DNA of 64,000 bases from NCBI GenBank assembly GCA_021372695.1, contig JAJFTY010000219.1, positions 47,933 to 111,932 of the forward strand, given 5' to 3'. Within the stretch, counting starts at the first letter, position 1; the number at the start of each line of letters is the position of its first letter. Below, in pieces: positions 34,995 to 47,333 of the stretch. The DNA comes from Deltaproteobacteria bacterium. GTDB lineage: Bacteria > Desulfobacterota > Syntrophia > Syntrophales > UBA5619. The translations under genes were made by a program, and so were the position numbers. The notes under the pieces are model-generated. The model had not been told where the DNA came from. It made no database searches and was given only the letters and a program-made list of their open reading frames with translations.

Positions 34995-35357
34995 ATGCGA
35001 AAGATGATCGTTGCGGTGATGGTGCTCCTGCTGGCCGTCTCCGGCTGGGCCGGCGCCGCCAGCTTCAGGGAGGGGACGAAGGAAGCTGGCCAGGCGATCA
35101 AAGAGGGAGCCAAAGAGACCGGAAAGGCGCTCAAGGAAGCCGGAAGAGAGTTCCGAGAGAAGGGGAAGGAGACGGGCGAGGCGATCAAGGAGGGGGCGAA
35201 GGAGACCGGGAAGGCCTTCAAGGAAGGGATGAAGGAGGCGGCCAAAGAGGGCCAAAGGAAGGGCCGGACCATCGGCGATTGGTTCCGGGATGCCGGGAAG
35301 AGGACCGTCGACGCCTTCCGGGAGTTGGGGCGGAGCCTCCGCGATTTCTTCCGCTAA
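34995..35357 (+). CDS. Secreted LEA-like protein with 11-residue repeats
   Basis: 120 residues: a signal peptide (1-22, VMVLLLAVSGWAGA), then about six units of an 11-residue amphipathic repeat of the form AKETGKALKEA (residues 26-95), and a basic end (WFRDAGKRTVDAFREL). This composition and period resemble group-3 LEA and apolipoprotein-like helices, which are disordered in water and fold on membranes or on drying. Starts after CAAGGAGG. It overlaps the convergent PAS gene by four bases. Confidence 0.75.
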   Translation: MRKMIVAVMVLLLAVSGWAGAASFREGTKEAGQAIKEGAKETGKALKEAGREFREKGKETGEAIKEGAKETGKAFKEGMKEAAKEGQRKGRTIGDWFRDAGKRTVDAFRELGRSLRDFFR

Positions 35358-35926
35358 ACGGCGGGGTCAATACCCCGGGTCGCTCCCTCCGGCCGCAGCT
35401 CCTCTCTGCGTGCTGAAAGGGTGTCCGCTTCGTGAAGCAGCGGATCGGCGCCTTCGGTAACCCTCTGCTCAAGCTCCCGACGGAGCCTCCGCGCCATCTC
35501 TTCTGCTTTCCTCTGTTGGGTCATGTCCAGCACCGCCATCCAACATTCCTGCCCATCAGGGTTTAACTTGGCCTCGATGCGGACATGCCGGCGCTGGCGC
35601 CCCTCTTGACCCAATGTGACGCTACATCGCTTTTTCAGCCGGACCTGAAAGACCTTCTTCAGAAAATCGTCAAATGCCGGGCGATCTTCCTCGGAGACAA
35701 AATACCCGAATTTTCGGCCCGGCAAGAGGTCGTGGTCAATACCCAGCAAACGTGCGGCGGCGAAGTTCGCCCGATGGATGATGCCGGCGCTATCCAGGGT
35801 AAAGTAGCCCAGAGGGGCGAGGTCGTAGAGGTCCGAGTTCTGCCTTTCCTGCTCGATGATACGGAGTTCCAGTTTCTTTATGAGTTGCTGGGGATCCGCC
35901 GCCGTCATCTGATTTTCGACCACCAT
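35354..35926 (-). CDS. Stand-alone PAS-domain protein
   Basis: 190 residues: a coiled coil (10-32), one PAS domain (35-140, with DLAPLGYFTLDSAGIIHRANFAAARLLG in part, and the VLDMTQQRKAEE exit), and a second coiled coil (140-190). There is no kinase, cyclase or HTH. It could act by dimerising with another sensor. The ORF ends inside the LEA-like gene's stop. The upstream 344 bases (35927-36270) are AT-richer than the surroundings and show no gene, RNA or clear promoter. Confidence 0.8.
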   Translation of the reverse strand: MVVENQMTAADPQQLIKKLELRIIEQERQNSDLYDLAPLGYFTLDSAGIIHRANFAAARLLGIDHDLLPGRKFGYFVSEEDRPAFDDFLKKVFQVRLKKRCSVTLGQEGRQRRHVRIEAKLNPDGQECWMAVLDMTQQRKAEEMARRLRRELEQRVTEGADPLLHEADTLSARREELRPEGATRGIDPAV

Positions 35927-36270
35927 GTTGTCATCTCCGCGAACTGATCGTTAATGTTACTCCCACGTCCCTCCAAAGAAGGGGATCTTGGATATGCCCC
36001 TCGGTTAAGAAGAGCATAAAGGAATCATATTTGTGGAGACAGCGGATAACAATGATCGTTGATTGTAGGGCGAGAGGTAGGTCAAATTTATAGAATCATT
36101 AAAGTGATTGCCACCAGCGAGCTCGAATGCATGGACCGGCAGTCTGGGTTCATTCGAACAGACAGGCGTGACCGGGGAAATGGAGTTGATGGCTACGAGT
36201 TACCTACGTAAGATCCATCATAATAACATGAAGTAGCGGAGGGCAAGACAGGGGAGGAGAGCGGCCATCC

Positions 36271-37155
36271 CTACGGCAGGCGGCCCTCGCCGCGGAGTTT
36301 GGCCAGGATCATCTGGATCTGCGGGATCGCCTGGGTCGCGGCCTTTTCGCCTTCGAGGATCGCCTCGTTGCGCTTGTCGAAGTCGCTCGAACCGATCTGG
36401 CTCACCCGGGGCCGGATCACCACGTCGGCCCCCTTGAGCTGGGCGGCCGAGATCTTCGCGTACATGATATCGACGGACTGGAGGATCGTGTCGAGGATAC
36501 CCTGGGGGGCGGCGACCGATACACCGGTCGAGATGTCCACGGCGATCACGACATCCGCCCCGGCCTTCCTTGCCGCCTCCACGGCGACCGGGCTCACCAC
36601 GCCGCCGTCCACGTAGGCCTTATCCCCGATCCGAACCGGCTGGAAGACCCCGGGGATGGAGCAGCTCGCCCGGACCGCGCGGCCGGTGTTCCCGGTCGCA
36701 AAGACGATCTCCTCGCCGGTCTGGAGGTTCGTCGCGACTGCGCGGAAGGGAATCTTCAGTCGTTCGAGGGGGGTCTGGCGGACCGTTTTGTTGATGAAAC
36801 TTTCAAGCTTCTCCCCGCGGATGAAACCGTTGTCGGGCAGGGTCCAGTCGATGACGTCGTCCTTCGTGAGGGCCAGGGCCATCGTCTGAAGGGAGAAGGC
36901 GTCGACGCCGCAGGCATAGAGGCTCCCGACGACGCTCCCCGCGCTCGTCCCCACGATCAGGTGGATCGGGATCTTCTGCGATTCCAGAACCTTGAGCACC
37001 CCCACGTGGGCGAATCCCTTAGAGGCGCCGGCACCGAGGACGACCGCGATCTTCGCCGGCTTTGGCGGGGGCAGGGGCGGCGGGATCTCCTTCGGCATGC
37101 AGGAAAAAAGCACGAGGAGCGTCAGGCCCGAGGCCAAGAGACGGAAACTCTTCAC
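36271..37155 (-). CDS. Patatin-like phospholipase lipoprotein
   Basis: 294 residues. Lipobox LVLFSC with Cys19, then the patatin domain: oxyanion loop [12 protein letters not shown] (41-52), nucleophile S71 in GTSAGS and D183 in YVDGGVV, the Ser-Asp dyad. It would hydrolyse acyl esters, probably phospholipids, at an envelope membrane. It overlaps the gyrA stop by four bases and so is co-transcribed with gyrA, an arrangement with no evident functional link. Confidence 0.88.
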   Translation of the reverse strand: MKSFRLLASGLTLLVLFSCMPKEIPPPLPPPKPAKIAVVLGAGASKGFAHVGVLKVLESQKIPIHLIVGTSAGSVVGSLYACGVDAFSLQTMALALTKDDVIDWTLPDNGFIRGEKLESFINKTVRQTPLERLKIPFRAVATNLQTGEEIVFATGNTGRAVRASCSIPGVFQPVRIGDKAYVDGGVVSPVAVEAARKAGADVVIAVDISTGVSVAAPQGILDTILQSVDIMYAKISAAQLKGADVVIRPRVSQIGSSDFDKRNEAILEGEKAATQAIPQIQMILAKLRGEGRLP

Positions 37156-39674
37156 TCCTCATCCTCCGCGGGCGTCTCCTCCGCTGCCAGATCCAGCTCT
37201 GCCACTCCTTCCTCCGAGAGATCCTCCGCCGCGCCGTTCTCGCGCTCCTCCTCCCGCTCGGCGCGGGCCACCCCGACGAGCTTTTCATTCTCTTCGATGT
37301 CGATCAGGCGCACCCCCTGGGTTGCCCTGTGGATCACCCGGATCTCTTCGGCCTTCATGCGGATGATGCGGCCCGCGTCGCTGATCAGCATGATGTCCTC
37401 GCTCCCGGAGATCTGGACGATACCGGAGACGTCGCCCACCTTCTCGCCCGTCCGGAGGTTGATCGTCCCCTTGCCGCCCCGGGACTGGAGACGGTATTCG
37501 GCGATTTCGGTCCGCTTTCCGTACCCCTTTTCCGAGACGGTGAGGATGGTGTTCCCCTCGGTCGGGATCTCCATCCCGATGACCCGGTCGTCCTCATCCA
37601 TCATGATCCCCCGGACGCCGCGGGCCGTCCGGCCCATGTCGCGGACGTCGTCCTCCCGGAAGCGGATGCCTTTCCCCTTCCGGGTCCCGAGGAAGATGTC
37701 CTGATTGCCGAGGGTGAGCTGGACGTCGATCAACTCGTCCCCCTCGTCGATCGATATCGCGATGATCCCGCCCGAACGGGGGTTGGAGAAGGCCGAAAGC
37801 TCGGTCTTCTTGATCGTCCCCCGGCGGGTCACCATGACCACCGACTTCTCGCCGGTGAACTCCCGGACCGGCAGGACCGCGGCAACCCGCTCGCCTTCGG
37901 TCAGGTTGATCAGGTTGACGATCGCCTTTCCCTTGGCGGCGCGTCCGGCCTGCGGGATCTGATAGACCTTCAGCCAGTAGAGGCGGCCCTTGCTCGTGAA
38001 GATCAGCACGTAGTGGTGGGTGTTGGCGATGAAGATCCGCTCTACGAAGTCCTCCTCCTTGGTCCCCATCCCGATCTTGCCCTTGCCGCCACGCCGCTGG
38101 CTCTTGTAGAGGCTGACGGCGTTCCTCTTGATGTAGCCCGCATGGGAAACGGTAACCACCATGTCCTCTTCGACGATCAGGTCCTCGATGTTGATGTCCT
38201 CGGAGCTGATGACGATCTCGGTGCGCCGCTCGTCTCCATAGCGCTGCCGGATCTCCGTAAGCTCCTCGACGATCACGTCGAGCACCTTCTGCGGGTCGTC
38301 GAGGATCCCCTGGAGCTTGTGGATCAGCGCGGAGATTTCGGCATATTCCGCGTCGATCTTCTCCCGTTCGAGGCCGGTCAGCCGCTGGAGCCGCATCTCC
38401 AGGATCGCCCTGGCCTGCACTTCGGAGAGGCCGAAGCGGCTGCACAGGGCGGAAGAGGCCTCCGCGGGGCTCCCGGAGGCCTTGATCACCGCGATCACCT
38501 CGTCGATCCGGTCGAGGGCGATGATCAGCCCCTCGAGGATGTGGGCACGCTCCCGCGCCTTCGCGAGTTCAAAGACCGTCCGGCGGACCACCACCTGCTT
38601 GCGGAACTCCAGGAAACTCTGGAGGACCTCTTTCAGGTTGAAGACCTTGGGCTGCCCCCGGTCGATCGCGAGCATGATGATCCCGAAGGTGGACTCCATC
38701 TGGGTGTGCTTGTAGAGCTGGTTGAGCACGATGGCGGAAGCCTCGTCCCGTTTGAGGTCGAGGACGACGCGGATCCCCTCGCGGTCCGACTCGTCCCGGA
38801 GGTCGGCGATCCCGCCGATCTTCTTCTCCTTGACGAGCTCGGCGATCTTCTCGATCAGGTTCGCCTTGTTCACCTGGTAGGGGAGCTCGGTGACGACGAT
38901 GCTCTCCCGGTCGCTACGGGCATTTTTCTCGATCAGTGCGCGCGCCCTCACCCGGATGATCCCGCGGCCCGTCCGGTAGGCGGAGAGAATCCCTTCACGG
39001 CCGTTGATGAATCCCGCTGTCGGGAAGTCCGGCCCCTGGATGTAGTGCATGAGCCCGTCGATCGCGATTTCGGGGTCACGGATCAGCGCGATCGTCCCAT
39101 CGATCACTTCGCGGAGGTTGTGGGGGGGGATGTTCGTCGCCACGCCGACGGCGATGCCGGAAGTGCCGTTCAGGAGAAGCTCCGGGATCTTCGCGGGCAG
39201 GACGGTCGGCTCTTCGAGCGATTCGTCGTAATTCGGCGTGAAATCGACCGTATTCTTCTCCAAGTCGGCCAGGAGTTCCTCGGAAATCCTGGCCATCCGG
39301 ACCTCCGTGTACCGCATGGCGGCAGGAGGGTCCCCGTCGATCGAGCCGAAATTTCCCTGGCCGTCGACCAAGGGGTAACGCATGGAGAAGTCCTGCGCCA
39401 TTCTCACGATCGTATCGTAGGCCGCCGTGTCACCGTGCGGATGGTACTTACCGATGATGTCCCCGACGATTCTCGCCGATTTCTTGTACGCCTTGTTCCA
39501 GCGGTTTCCCATCTCGCTCATCGCGAAGAGCGCCCTGCGGTGGACGGGCTTCAAGCCGTCCCTGACGTCGGGGATCGCCCGGCCGATGATGACGCTCATG
39601 GCATAGTCCATGTAGGACTTCTTCATCTCGTCTTCGATATCGGTCGTGATCGTCTTTTCAAACAGGTTTTCCAT
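37152..39674 (-). CDS. gyrA: DNA gyrase subunit A
   Basis: 840 residues. Catalytic Tyr122 in AMRYTEVRM; the quinolone-region GDTAAYD has Thr83 where E. coli has Ser83, with Asp87 kept. The C-terminal beta-pinwheel carries the GyrA box QRRGGKG, which separates gyrase from ParC. The last 30 residues are highly acidic. The ATG at 39674 or the TTG at 39677 can start it; AAGGAG lies 9-12 bases upstream. It follows gyrB by 33 bases. Confidence 0.96.
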   Translation of the reverse strand: MENLFEKTITTDIEDEMKKSYMDYAMSVIIGRAIPDVRDGLKPVHRRALFAMSEMGNRWNKAYKKSARIVGDIIGKYHPHGDTAAYDTIVRMAQDFSMRYPLVDGQGNFGSIDGDPPAAMRYTEVRMARISEELLADLEKNTVDFTPNYDESLEEPTVLPAKIPELLLNGTSGIAVGVATNIPPHNLREVIDGTIALIRDPEIAIDGLMHYIQGPDFPTAGFINGREGILSAYRTGRGIIRVRARALIEKNARSDRESIVVTELPYQVNKANLIEKIAELVKEKKIGGIADLRDESDREGIRVVLDLKRDEASAIVLNQLYKHTQMESTFGIIMLAIDRGQPKVFNLKEVLQSFLEFRKQVVVRRTVFELAKARERAHILEGLIIALDRIDEVIAVIKASGSPAEASSALCSRFGLSEVQARAILEMRLQRLTGLEREKIDAEYAEISALIHKLQGILDDPQKVLDVIVEELTEIRQRYGDERRTEIVISSEDINIEDLIVEEDMVVTVSHAGYIKRNAVSLYKSQRRGGKGKIGMGTKEEDFVERIFIANTHHYVLIFTSKGRLYWLKVYQIPQAGRAAKGKAIVNLINLTEGERVAAVLPVREFTGEKSVVMVTRRGTIKKTELSAFSNPRSGGIIAISIDEGDELIDVQLTLGNQDIFLGTRKGKGIRFREDDVRDMGRTARGVRGIMMDEDDRVIGMEIPTEGNTILTVSEKGYGKRTEIAEYRLQSRGGKGTINLRTGEKVGDVSGIVQISGSEDIMLISDAGRIIRMKAEEIRVIHRATQGVRLIDIEENEKLVGVARAEREEERENGAAEDLSEEGVAELDLAAEETPAEDEE

Positions 39675-39707
39675 CAAAACGATTATCTCCTTACGGTTCC
39701 GGTTCTG

Positions 39708-42185
<2,478 letters not shown>

Positions 42186-42196
42186 TTATAAATTGT

Positions 42197-43315
42197 CTAT
42201 AATTTCAGTGGCATCACAATGCAAAAGTAGTTTTCATTACCGACCGCCCGGATGATGCCTGGTTTCATCCCCTCTCCTATCTCGAAGTCGATGCGCTCCT
42301 CGTCGACCACATCGATGGCGTCCGTCAGATAGGTGACGTTGTAGCCGACACTTCTTGGCTCGCCGTCATAGGCAATATCGATCTCTTCATTCGCCTCGCC
42401 GACATCGGGGTTATTGGAATTCAGGACAATTTTTCCCGGAGACAGAGAGATGATCACGCCGTTGTAGCGATCGGACGAGATGACGCTCATCCGGCGCAGG
42501 GCATGGATGAATTTATCTTTTTCAATACCCAGGATCACCCCTTTCTCCGTCGGAATCACGCGGCGGTAATCGGGATACTCACCGTCGACCAGGCTCACCT
42601 TCAGGAGTACATGGTCCGTCTTGACCAGACACGTCCCCTTCCGCACCCCCACAAACACGTCCCCGGCCGCATCCTCAACGAGCCTCCGGATCTCCCCGAG
42701 ACCTTTCCGGGGTATGATGATCCCTTTCTCCATCGTGAGAAATTCTTTCTCACCGGTCTCCACTTTCATCATCGCAAGGCGATGGCCGTCCGTGGCCACC
42801 ATCCGGATCGCGAAGGTCTCCCCCGCCTTTTCCGTCTCCATCAAAACGCCGCAGAGGGTTTTGCGCATCTCGTCCGTCGACATCGCAAAGGCGGTCTTGC
42901 GGATCAACTCTTTCAGGAGCGCTCTGGAAACCTTGAAAAAAGGTGTCTCCTCCTCTTCGGCCACCACCGGATAGTCGTCCGACGAAATACCCGGAATCCG
43001 GTATGTCGCCTTATTGCAAGTCAGAACAACCATATCCCTTTCATTTTTAGCGACATGGATTGTATCTCCCTGGATCTCCCGCACCATCTCATGGAGTTTC
43101 CTCGCCGAGAGGGTGATCTCTCCGTCCCGGAGGACCTCAGCTTCATAGTCCGCAACGAGACCAATCTCGCGATCCGTCGCCATAATCGTGACCCGGTTCC
43201 GACCTGCCCGGAGCAACAGATTGCTCAGAATCGGCATGGTGGTCTTCTTCTCCACAATTCCCAGCGTCTTCTGAATCCCCACCAGAAACAGATCCCTTTT
43301 GATATTAAATTCCAT
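42197..43315 (-). CDS. dnaN: DNA polymerase III beta clamp
   Basis: 372 residues in the usual three-domain clamp pattern, with PILSNLLLRA at the first domain and LTDAIDVVDEERIDFEI and the C-terminal CIVMPLKL typical of DnaN. The dimer rings DNA and tethers polymerase. The ATG at 43315 (MEFNIKRDLF) follows GGATGGGGG; the longer frame has no homology. The unwinding region of the origin lies right upstream (43346-43422). Confidence 0.96.
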   Translation of the reverse strand: MEFNIKRDLFLVGIQKTLGIVEKKTTMPILSNLLLRAGRNRVTIMATDREIGLVADYEAEVLRDGEITLSARKLHEMVREIQGDTIHVAKNERDMVVLTCNKATYRIPGISSDDYPVVAEEEETPFFKVSRALLKELIRKTAFAMSTDEMRKTLCGVLMETEKAGETFAIRMVATDGHRLAMMKVETGEKEFLTMEKGIIIPRKGLGEIRRLVEDAAGDVFVGVRKGTCLVKTDHVLLKVSLVDGEYPDYRRVIPTEKGVILGIEKDKFIHALRRMSVISSDRYNGVIISLSPGKIVLNSNNPDVGEANEEIDIAYDGEPRSVGYNVTYLTDAIDVVDEERIDFEIGEGMKPGIIRAVGNENYFCIVMPLKL

Positions 43316-43345
43316 GATTGCCCCCATCCTTTCCACTCCGCCAAC

Positions 43346-43422
43346 AGGTTATATGGTTAAATGAATTTCGTATATCTTAAAAGAGTAGTAGTAGCAGTAG
43401 TGCCTGTTCATGGTGTGCATAA
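43346..43422 (+). other. oriC: Origin unwinding element: AT-rich DUE, DnaA-trios, DnaA boxes
   Basis: Between dnaA and dnaN, in this order on the plus strand: an AT-rich stretch (43346-43384), five trinucleotides TAG-TAG-TAG-CAG-TAG (43386-43400), TGCC, a weak box TGTTCATGG (43405-43413), and a consensus box TGTGCATAA (43414-43422). The order, polarity and 4-base gap match the basal unwinding system known from Bacillus subtilis. A weaker box TGTGCATGG is at 43466-43474. Confidence 0.7.
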
Positions 43423-43491
43423 CCTGAATTCTGTTTCATATTCCAATCGTTTCCCTCCTCCGTCCTGTGCATGGAGCCGTCCCGGAAACAG

Positions 43492-44847
43492 CTACCCTTT
43501 GTGCAGAAGGGTCTCTTGGATCTCATCCAGAGTGACCCGGAGCGCCGTGTCCGTCTCGAGGCTCTTCTTGATCTTGTTGTGGGCATAGATGACTGTCGAG
43601 TGGTCCCGTCCCCCGATCTTGTCTCCGATGTCCGGGAAGGAGGCGCTGGTCATCTCGCGCGCCAGAAACATCGCAACCTGACGAGCCAATACAAGGTTTT
43701 TATTCTTTTTCTGCGATTTAATGTCGGAGGTCTTGATGCTGAGTTTGGCACCGACGGTCTTCATGATCTCCTCGATCGTGATCTTCACGTTCTCCTCCTT
43801 GCGGAGGAGCTGCCGCATCACATCCTTGACCAGGTCGAGGTCGATCTGCCGCCCGGTCAGCGACGAGTAGGCGGCGATCCGAACCAGATATCCCTCGAGT
43901 TCACGGATGTTGGACTCCGCCTGGGAGGCTAGATAGAGGGCCACGTTGCCCGGCAAAGCGATATGATTCTCCTGCGCCTTCTTCTCTAGGATTGCGACTT
44001 TGGTCTCGACCTCGGGCGGCTGAATGTCGGCGATCAACCCCCACTCGAAACGCGACCGCAACCTTCCCTCCAGATTCGGAATATCCTTGGGAAATTTGTC
44101 GCTCGTGACGACGATCTGCTTCCCGGCGTCGTGGAGGGTGTTGAAGGTGTGGAAGAACTCCTCCTGGGTCCTCTCCTTCCCGGCGATGAACTGGATGTCG
44201 TCGATGAGCAGGCAGTCGATGTTCCGGAATTTCTCACGGAATTTTGGCATCTTGTCGTAGCGAATCGAGTTGATCAGCTCGTTCATGAACACTTCGGCCG
44301 AGACGTAGACCACATTCATATCCTGGTAAAGCTTCAGGGTCTTCAGGCCGATCGCGTTGAGCAGGTGCGTCTTCCCCAGCCCCACGCCACCATAGATGAA
44401 GAGAGGGTTGTAGTTCTTGGCCGGTTGCTCTGCCACGGCCGAGGAGGCCGCATGGGCAAACTGGTTGGAGGCGCCCACCACGAAACGGTCGAAACTGTAG
44501 TTTGTGTTCAGTGAGGAGTGAACCCGTGCGCGGGACGGCTTCCTTACCGCCGGCTTCTCGGCGGGAGGGGTGTCCGTCATCTCCCCGGTCGCAGGTTGGG
44601 CAGGGTTCTCCTGGTCGATCACAAATTCGACGTGGAGGGGGACGCCGGTCTCGGACTTCATGGACTCCCGGATCAGGGAAAGGTAGTTCTCCACCAGCCA
44701 GTCGCGGAAAAAACGATTCGGAACGCTCAGATGGACCTGATCTCCTTCCAGCGTGACGATGCGGATCGGCCGGATCCAGGTATCGAAGTTCTGCTGGCTG
44801 ACTTTTTCCTTAATGATTTTGACGGTTTTTTCCCAGATGATGTCCAA
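43492..44847 (-). CDS. dnaA: Chromosomal replication initiator DnaA
   Basis: 451 residues, all four domains: domain I (1-85, MDIIWEKTVKIIKEKVS), a linker, AAA+ (Walker A GGVGLGKTHLLNAIG, Walker B CLLIDDIQF), and the DNA-binding end with GGRDHSTVIYAHNKI. The start is a TTG at 44847, the only start that gives a complete domain I. Three DnaA boxes lie directly upstream, which indicates autoregulation. The gene lies between parB and dnaN, with 50 and 176 bases of spacing. Confidence 0.96.
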   Translation of the reverse strand: MDIIWEKTVKIIKEKVSQQNFDTWIRPIRIVTLEGDQVHLSVPNRFFRDWLVENYLSLIRESMKSETGVPLHVEFVIDQENPAQPATGEMTDTPPAEKPAVRKPSRARVHSSLNTNYSFDRFVVGASNQFAHAASSAVAEQPAKNYNPLFIYGGVGLGKTHLLNAIGLKTLKLYQDMNVVYVSAEVFMNELINSIRYDKMPKFREKFRNIDCLLIDDIQFIAGKERTQEEFFHTFNTLHDAGKQIVVTSDKFPKDIPNLEGRLRSRFEWGLIADIQPPEVETKVAILEKKAQENHIALPGNVALYLASQAESNIRELEGYLVRIAAYSSLTGRQIDLDLVKDVMRQLLRKEENVKITIEEIMKTVGAKLSIKTSDIKSQKKNKNLVLARQVAMFLAREMTSASFPDIGDKIGGRDHSTVIYAHNKIKKSLETDTALRVTLDEIQETLLHKG

Positions 44848-44858
44848 TTTTCACAACC

Positions 44859-44890
44859 TTATGCACAGTTTTATCCACACCTGTGGATAA
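44859..44890. promoter_or_regulatory. Three DnaA boxes upstream of dnaA
   Basis: TTATGCACA (44859-44867), TTATCCACA (44871-44879) and, on the other strand, TGTGGATAA (44882-44890). All fit TTATNCACA. The last two form a head-to-head palindrome. They fill most of the 50-base dnaA-parB gap. Confidence 0.85.
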
Positions 44891-44897
44891 TGGTCCG

Positions 44898-45752
44898 CTA
44901 TTTCCCCTCGAGAAGCAGCCGCACCAGGCGGTTCAACTCTTCACCATTTGTATAACGGATTTCGATGGTTCCCGACCTTTGGCCGGCGCGGATCCGCACC
45001 GCCGCGAGCAGCTGGGAGGAGAGTTCCCGTTCCAGGTCCGTCAGATAGGGGTCTGTATCGCCCTTCTTTTTCTTCGCCGGTCCCTTTTTCAGGTTCCGGA
45101 TCAGCCGCTCCGTATCGCGGACGTTGAGCTCCTTCTGCCGGATGATTTTCAGCGCGCTGACCTGTTCACCGGGAAGGTCCAGCGCCAGAAGCGCCCGGGC
45201 ATGGCCGGCCGTGATCTGCCGGGCGATCAGCGCCGTCTTGGCCGCGTCGGGCAGCTTCAGCAGCCGGACGGTGTTGGCGATCGTGGAGCGGTCCTTGCCG
45301 ACGCGCGCGGAGATCTCCTCCTGCGAGAGGGAGAAGCGGGTCAGAAGCGTTTGATAGGCGTCCGCCTCTTCGATCGGGTTCAGGGCCTCGCGCTGGATAT
45401 TTTCGACCAGAGAAAGCTCCGCCAGTTCCCGATCCTCCGCCTTGCGGATGATGATCGGCACCTCCTTGAGGCCGGCCGCCTGCGCCGCCCGCCACCGCCT
45501 CTCACCGGCAATGATCTCGTACCCTTTTTCGGCCTTCCGGACGATGATCGGCTGGATGATGCCGCTCTTTTTCACCGATGCGACCAGCTCCTTCTGGTCT
45601 TCGTCGTTGAAGTCGCGCCGGGGCTGGAACCGGTTCGGTGTGAGCTCCTCGATGCCGCACTGGACGAACGCGGGGCGGTCGCCGACATGATTCAGAAGAT
45701 CGGGGAACATCGCTCCAAGGCCCCGGCCGAGCGAATTCTTTGGCGGCATCAT
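44898..45752 (-). CDS. parB: Chromosome partitioning protein ParB
   Basis: 284 residues: a short N-terminus (GRGLGAMF), the CTP-binding domain with GERRWRAA (near 83-90) and ENIQREALNPIEEA, the HTH region (SQEEISARVGKDRSTIANTVRLLKL, in part) and a C-terminal dimer domain after a Lys-rich linker. ParB is a CTP-dependent clamp that loads at parS, one copy of which is at 11514. The ATG overlaps the parA stop by four bases. Confidence 0.95.
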   Translation of the reverse strand: MMPPKNSLGRGLGAMFPDLLNHVGDRPAFVQCGIEELTPNRFQPRRDFNDEDQKELVASVKKSGIIQPIIVRKAEKGYEIIAGERRWRAAQAAGLKEVPIIIRKAEDRELAELSLVENIQREALNPIEEADAYQTLLTRFSLSQEEISARVGKDRSTIANTVRLLKLPDAAKTALIARQITAGHARALLALDLPGEQVSALKIIRQKELNVRDTERLIRNLKKGPAKKKKGDTDPYLTDLERELSSQLLAAVRIRAGQRSGTIEIRYTNGEELNRLVRLLLEGK

Positions 45753-46522
45753 ATCCTCCCGTTGCTCAGGATTTCCTTGGCCAGTTCCATGTAGGAGACT
45801 GCGCCGCGCGATTTGATATCGTACAGTATGATCGGGAGCCCATGGCTCGGGCTCTCCGACAGCCGGACGTTCCGCGGGATGACCGTCTTGAAGACCAGGT
45901 CGCCGAAGTTTCCACGCACATCCTCACTGACCCGGCGCGAAAGCAGATTCCGCGTGTCGTACATGGTGAGCAGGATTCCCCCCAGCGTCAACGTGGGGTT
46001 CAGCCGGTTGCGGATCAGCCCCATGGTGTTGAGCAGGTGCCCCAGCCCCTCCATCGCGAAGTACTCGCACTGCAGGGGAACCACCAGGTAATCGGAAGCC
46101 ACCATCGCGTTCACCGTGAGAAACCCGAGGGACGGCGGACAGTCGATGATGATATACTCATAGGCCGTATCCAGCGTGCGGAGCAGATTCCGCAGCCGCT
46201 TCTCGCGGTCCGCCAGGGAGACGAATTCCAGTTCGATCCCGACCAGATCCTGGTTCGCGGGAAGCAGGTCGAGGTGGGGGATCTGCGTCCCGACGATGAC
46301 CTCCCGAAGGGGGCGATTCTCGCTCAGACAGTGATAAAGGTTCCTCTCCCGGATCGCCCCGGCGTCGATCCCCATGCCGCTGGTCGCATTTCCCTGGGAG
46401 TCGCAGTCGATCAAAAGGGTTCGTTTTTCCGCGGCCGCCAGCGAGGCCGAAAGATTGATGGCCGTCGTTGTTTTGCCCACCCCACCCTTTTGATTGGCCA
46501 TGCTTATGATTTTACGCATCAT
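45749..46522 (-). CDS. parA: Chromosome partitioning ATPase ParA (Soj)
   Basis: 257 residues with the deviant Walker A KGGVGKTTT at 12-20, Walker A' LLIDCDSQGNAT and the IIIDCPPSLG Walker B. It has no N-terminal HTH, so it is a chromosomal, Soj-type ParA. ATP-bound dimers on DNA guide the ParB-parS complex. 95 AT-rich bases separate it from rsmG; they include a TTGAAAA/TTTTCAA inverted repeat (about 46591-46608). Confidence 0.95.
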   Translation of the reverse strand: MMRKIISMANQKGGVGKTTTAINLSASLAAAEKRTLLIDCDSQGNATSGMGIDAGAIRERNLYHCLSENRPLREVIVGTQIPHLDLLPANQDLVGIELEFVSLADREKRLRNLLRTLDTAYEYIIIDCPPSLGFLTVNAMVASDYLVVPLQCEYFAMEGLGHLLNTMGLIRNRLNPTLTLGGILLTMYDTRNLLSRRVSEDVRGNFGDLVFKTVIPRNVRLSESPSHGLPIILYDIKSRGAVSYMELAKEILSNGRI

Positions 46523-46617
46523 TTAATCGAATAGGCCCCGCTTGATTTTCTCTGCCCAAATTGATGCCGACGGTAGCACAAAACGGGATTTATTGAAAAG
46601 GTTTTTTCAAGAAAAAA

Positions 46618-47286
46618 TCAAAGGAAATCGCGATTGTAAATAATTATATTTCTTGATGAATCAGCTCCGGGCGGCCGGACACTCCGGCAGGCCGTGAAGG
46701 CCATCCCGGCCGCCTCCAAAATCGGCTCCGTCTCGGCCATTTCTTCCCCCGGATCGGGGCCCTTCATCGCGACGAGCTGGCCCCCCGGTTTGAGAAAAAA
46801 GGCGGCTGTCCGGACCAGATCGGGCAGCTTGAAGGCGGCGCGGGAGATGACGGAATCGAAACGGCCCGAGAGGCCGCCCCCGGCGGACAGGGCCTCGACG
46901 CGTTCGCGGATCACCTGAACCCCTTCCAGGCCGAGGACACGGACCGCATGGGAAAGGAAGGAGCTCTTTTTGCGCGAGATCTCCACGAGCGAGAGGCGAA
47001 GCCCGGGCAATGCGATCCGGAGCGGAATCCCGGGAAACCCCCCGCCGCTCCCGAGATCGATCATGGCGCCTGCCGGCTGGTCCAGAAAGGGCGCCGGCGT
47101 CAGCGAATCCAGGAAATGGCGGATGACGATCTCCTGCGAAGAGCGCTCGGAGACGAGATTGATTCGCCGGTTCCAGAGGAGGATCTCCCGATGGTAGCAG
47201 GCGAAGCGGTCCAGTTCCGCCGCGCCGAGGCAGACGCCGATCGCCGCTGCCCCATCGGACAGGGTTTTGATGGCCTCTTCATCCAT
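46618..47286 (-). CDS. rsmG: 16S rRNA (guanine527-N7)-methyltransferase RsmG
   Basis: 222 residues; the SAM site is IDLGSGGGFPGIPLRI, preceded by NLVSERSSQEIVIRHFLDSL, both diagnostic of RsmG (GidB). It methylates G527 of 16S rRNA, and loss gives low streptomycin resistance. It sits first in the rsmG-parA-parB-dnaA order, as near many bacterial origins. The C-terminal end (SSRNIIIYNRDFL) is slightly shorter than usual. Confidence 0.94.
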   Translation of the reverse strand: MDEEAIKTLSDGAAAIGVCLGAAELDRFACYHREILLWNRRINLVSERSSQEIVIRHFLDSLTPAPFLDQPAGAMIDLGSGGGFPGIPLRIALPGLRLSLVEISRKKSSFLSHAVRVLGLEGVQVIRERVEALSAGGGLSGRFDSVISRAAFKLPDLVRTAAFFLKPGGQLVAMKGPDPGEEMAETEPILEAAGMAFTACRSVRPPGADSSRNIIIYNRDFL

Positions 47287-47333
47287 GCCTTCCTTGTGTC
47301 AGAGCTCCGCCCACCTGTCAACCGATCTCTGAT

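Noticed and set aside
47316..47321. TTGACA on the minus strand before rsmG
   Set aside because: No acceptable -10 box lies at 15-19 bases; only ACAAGG-like sequence follows.
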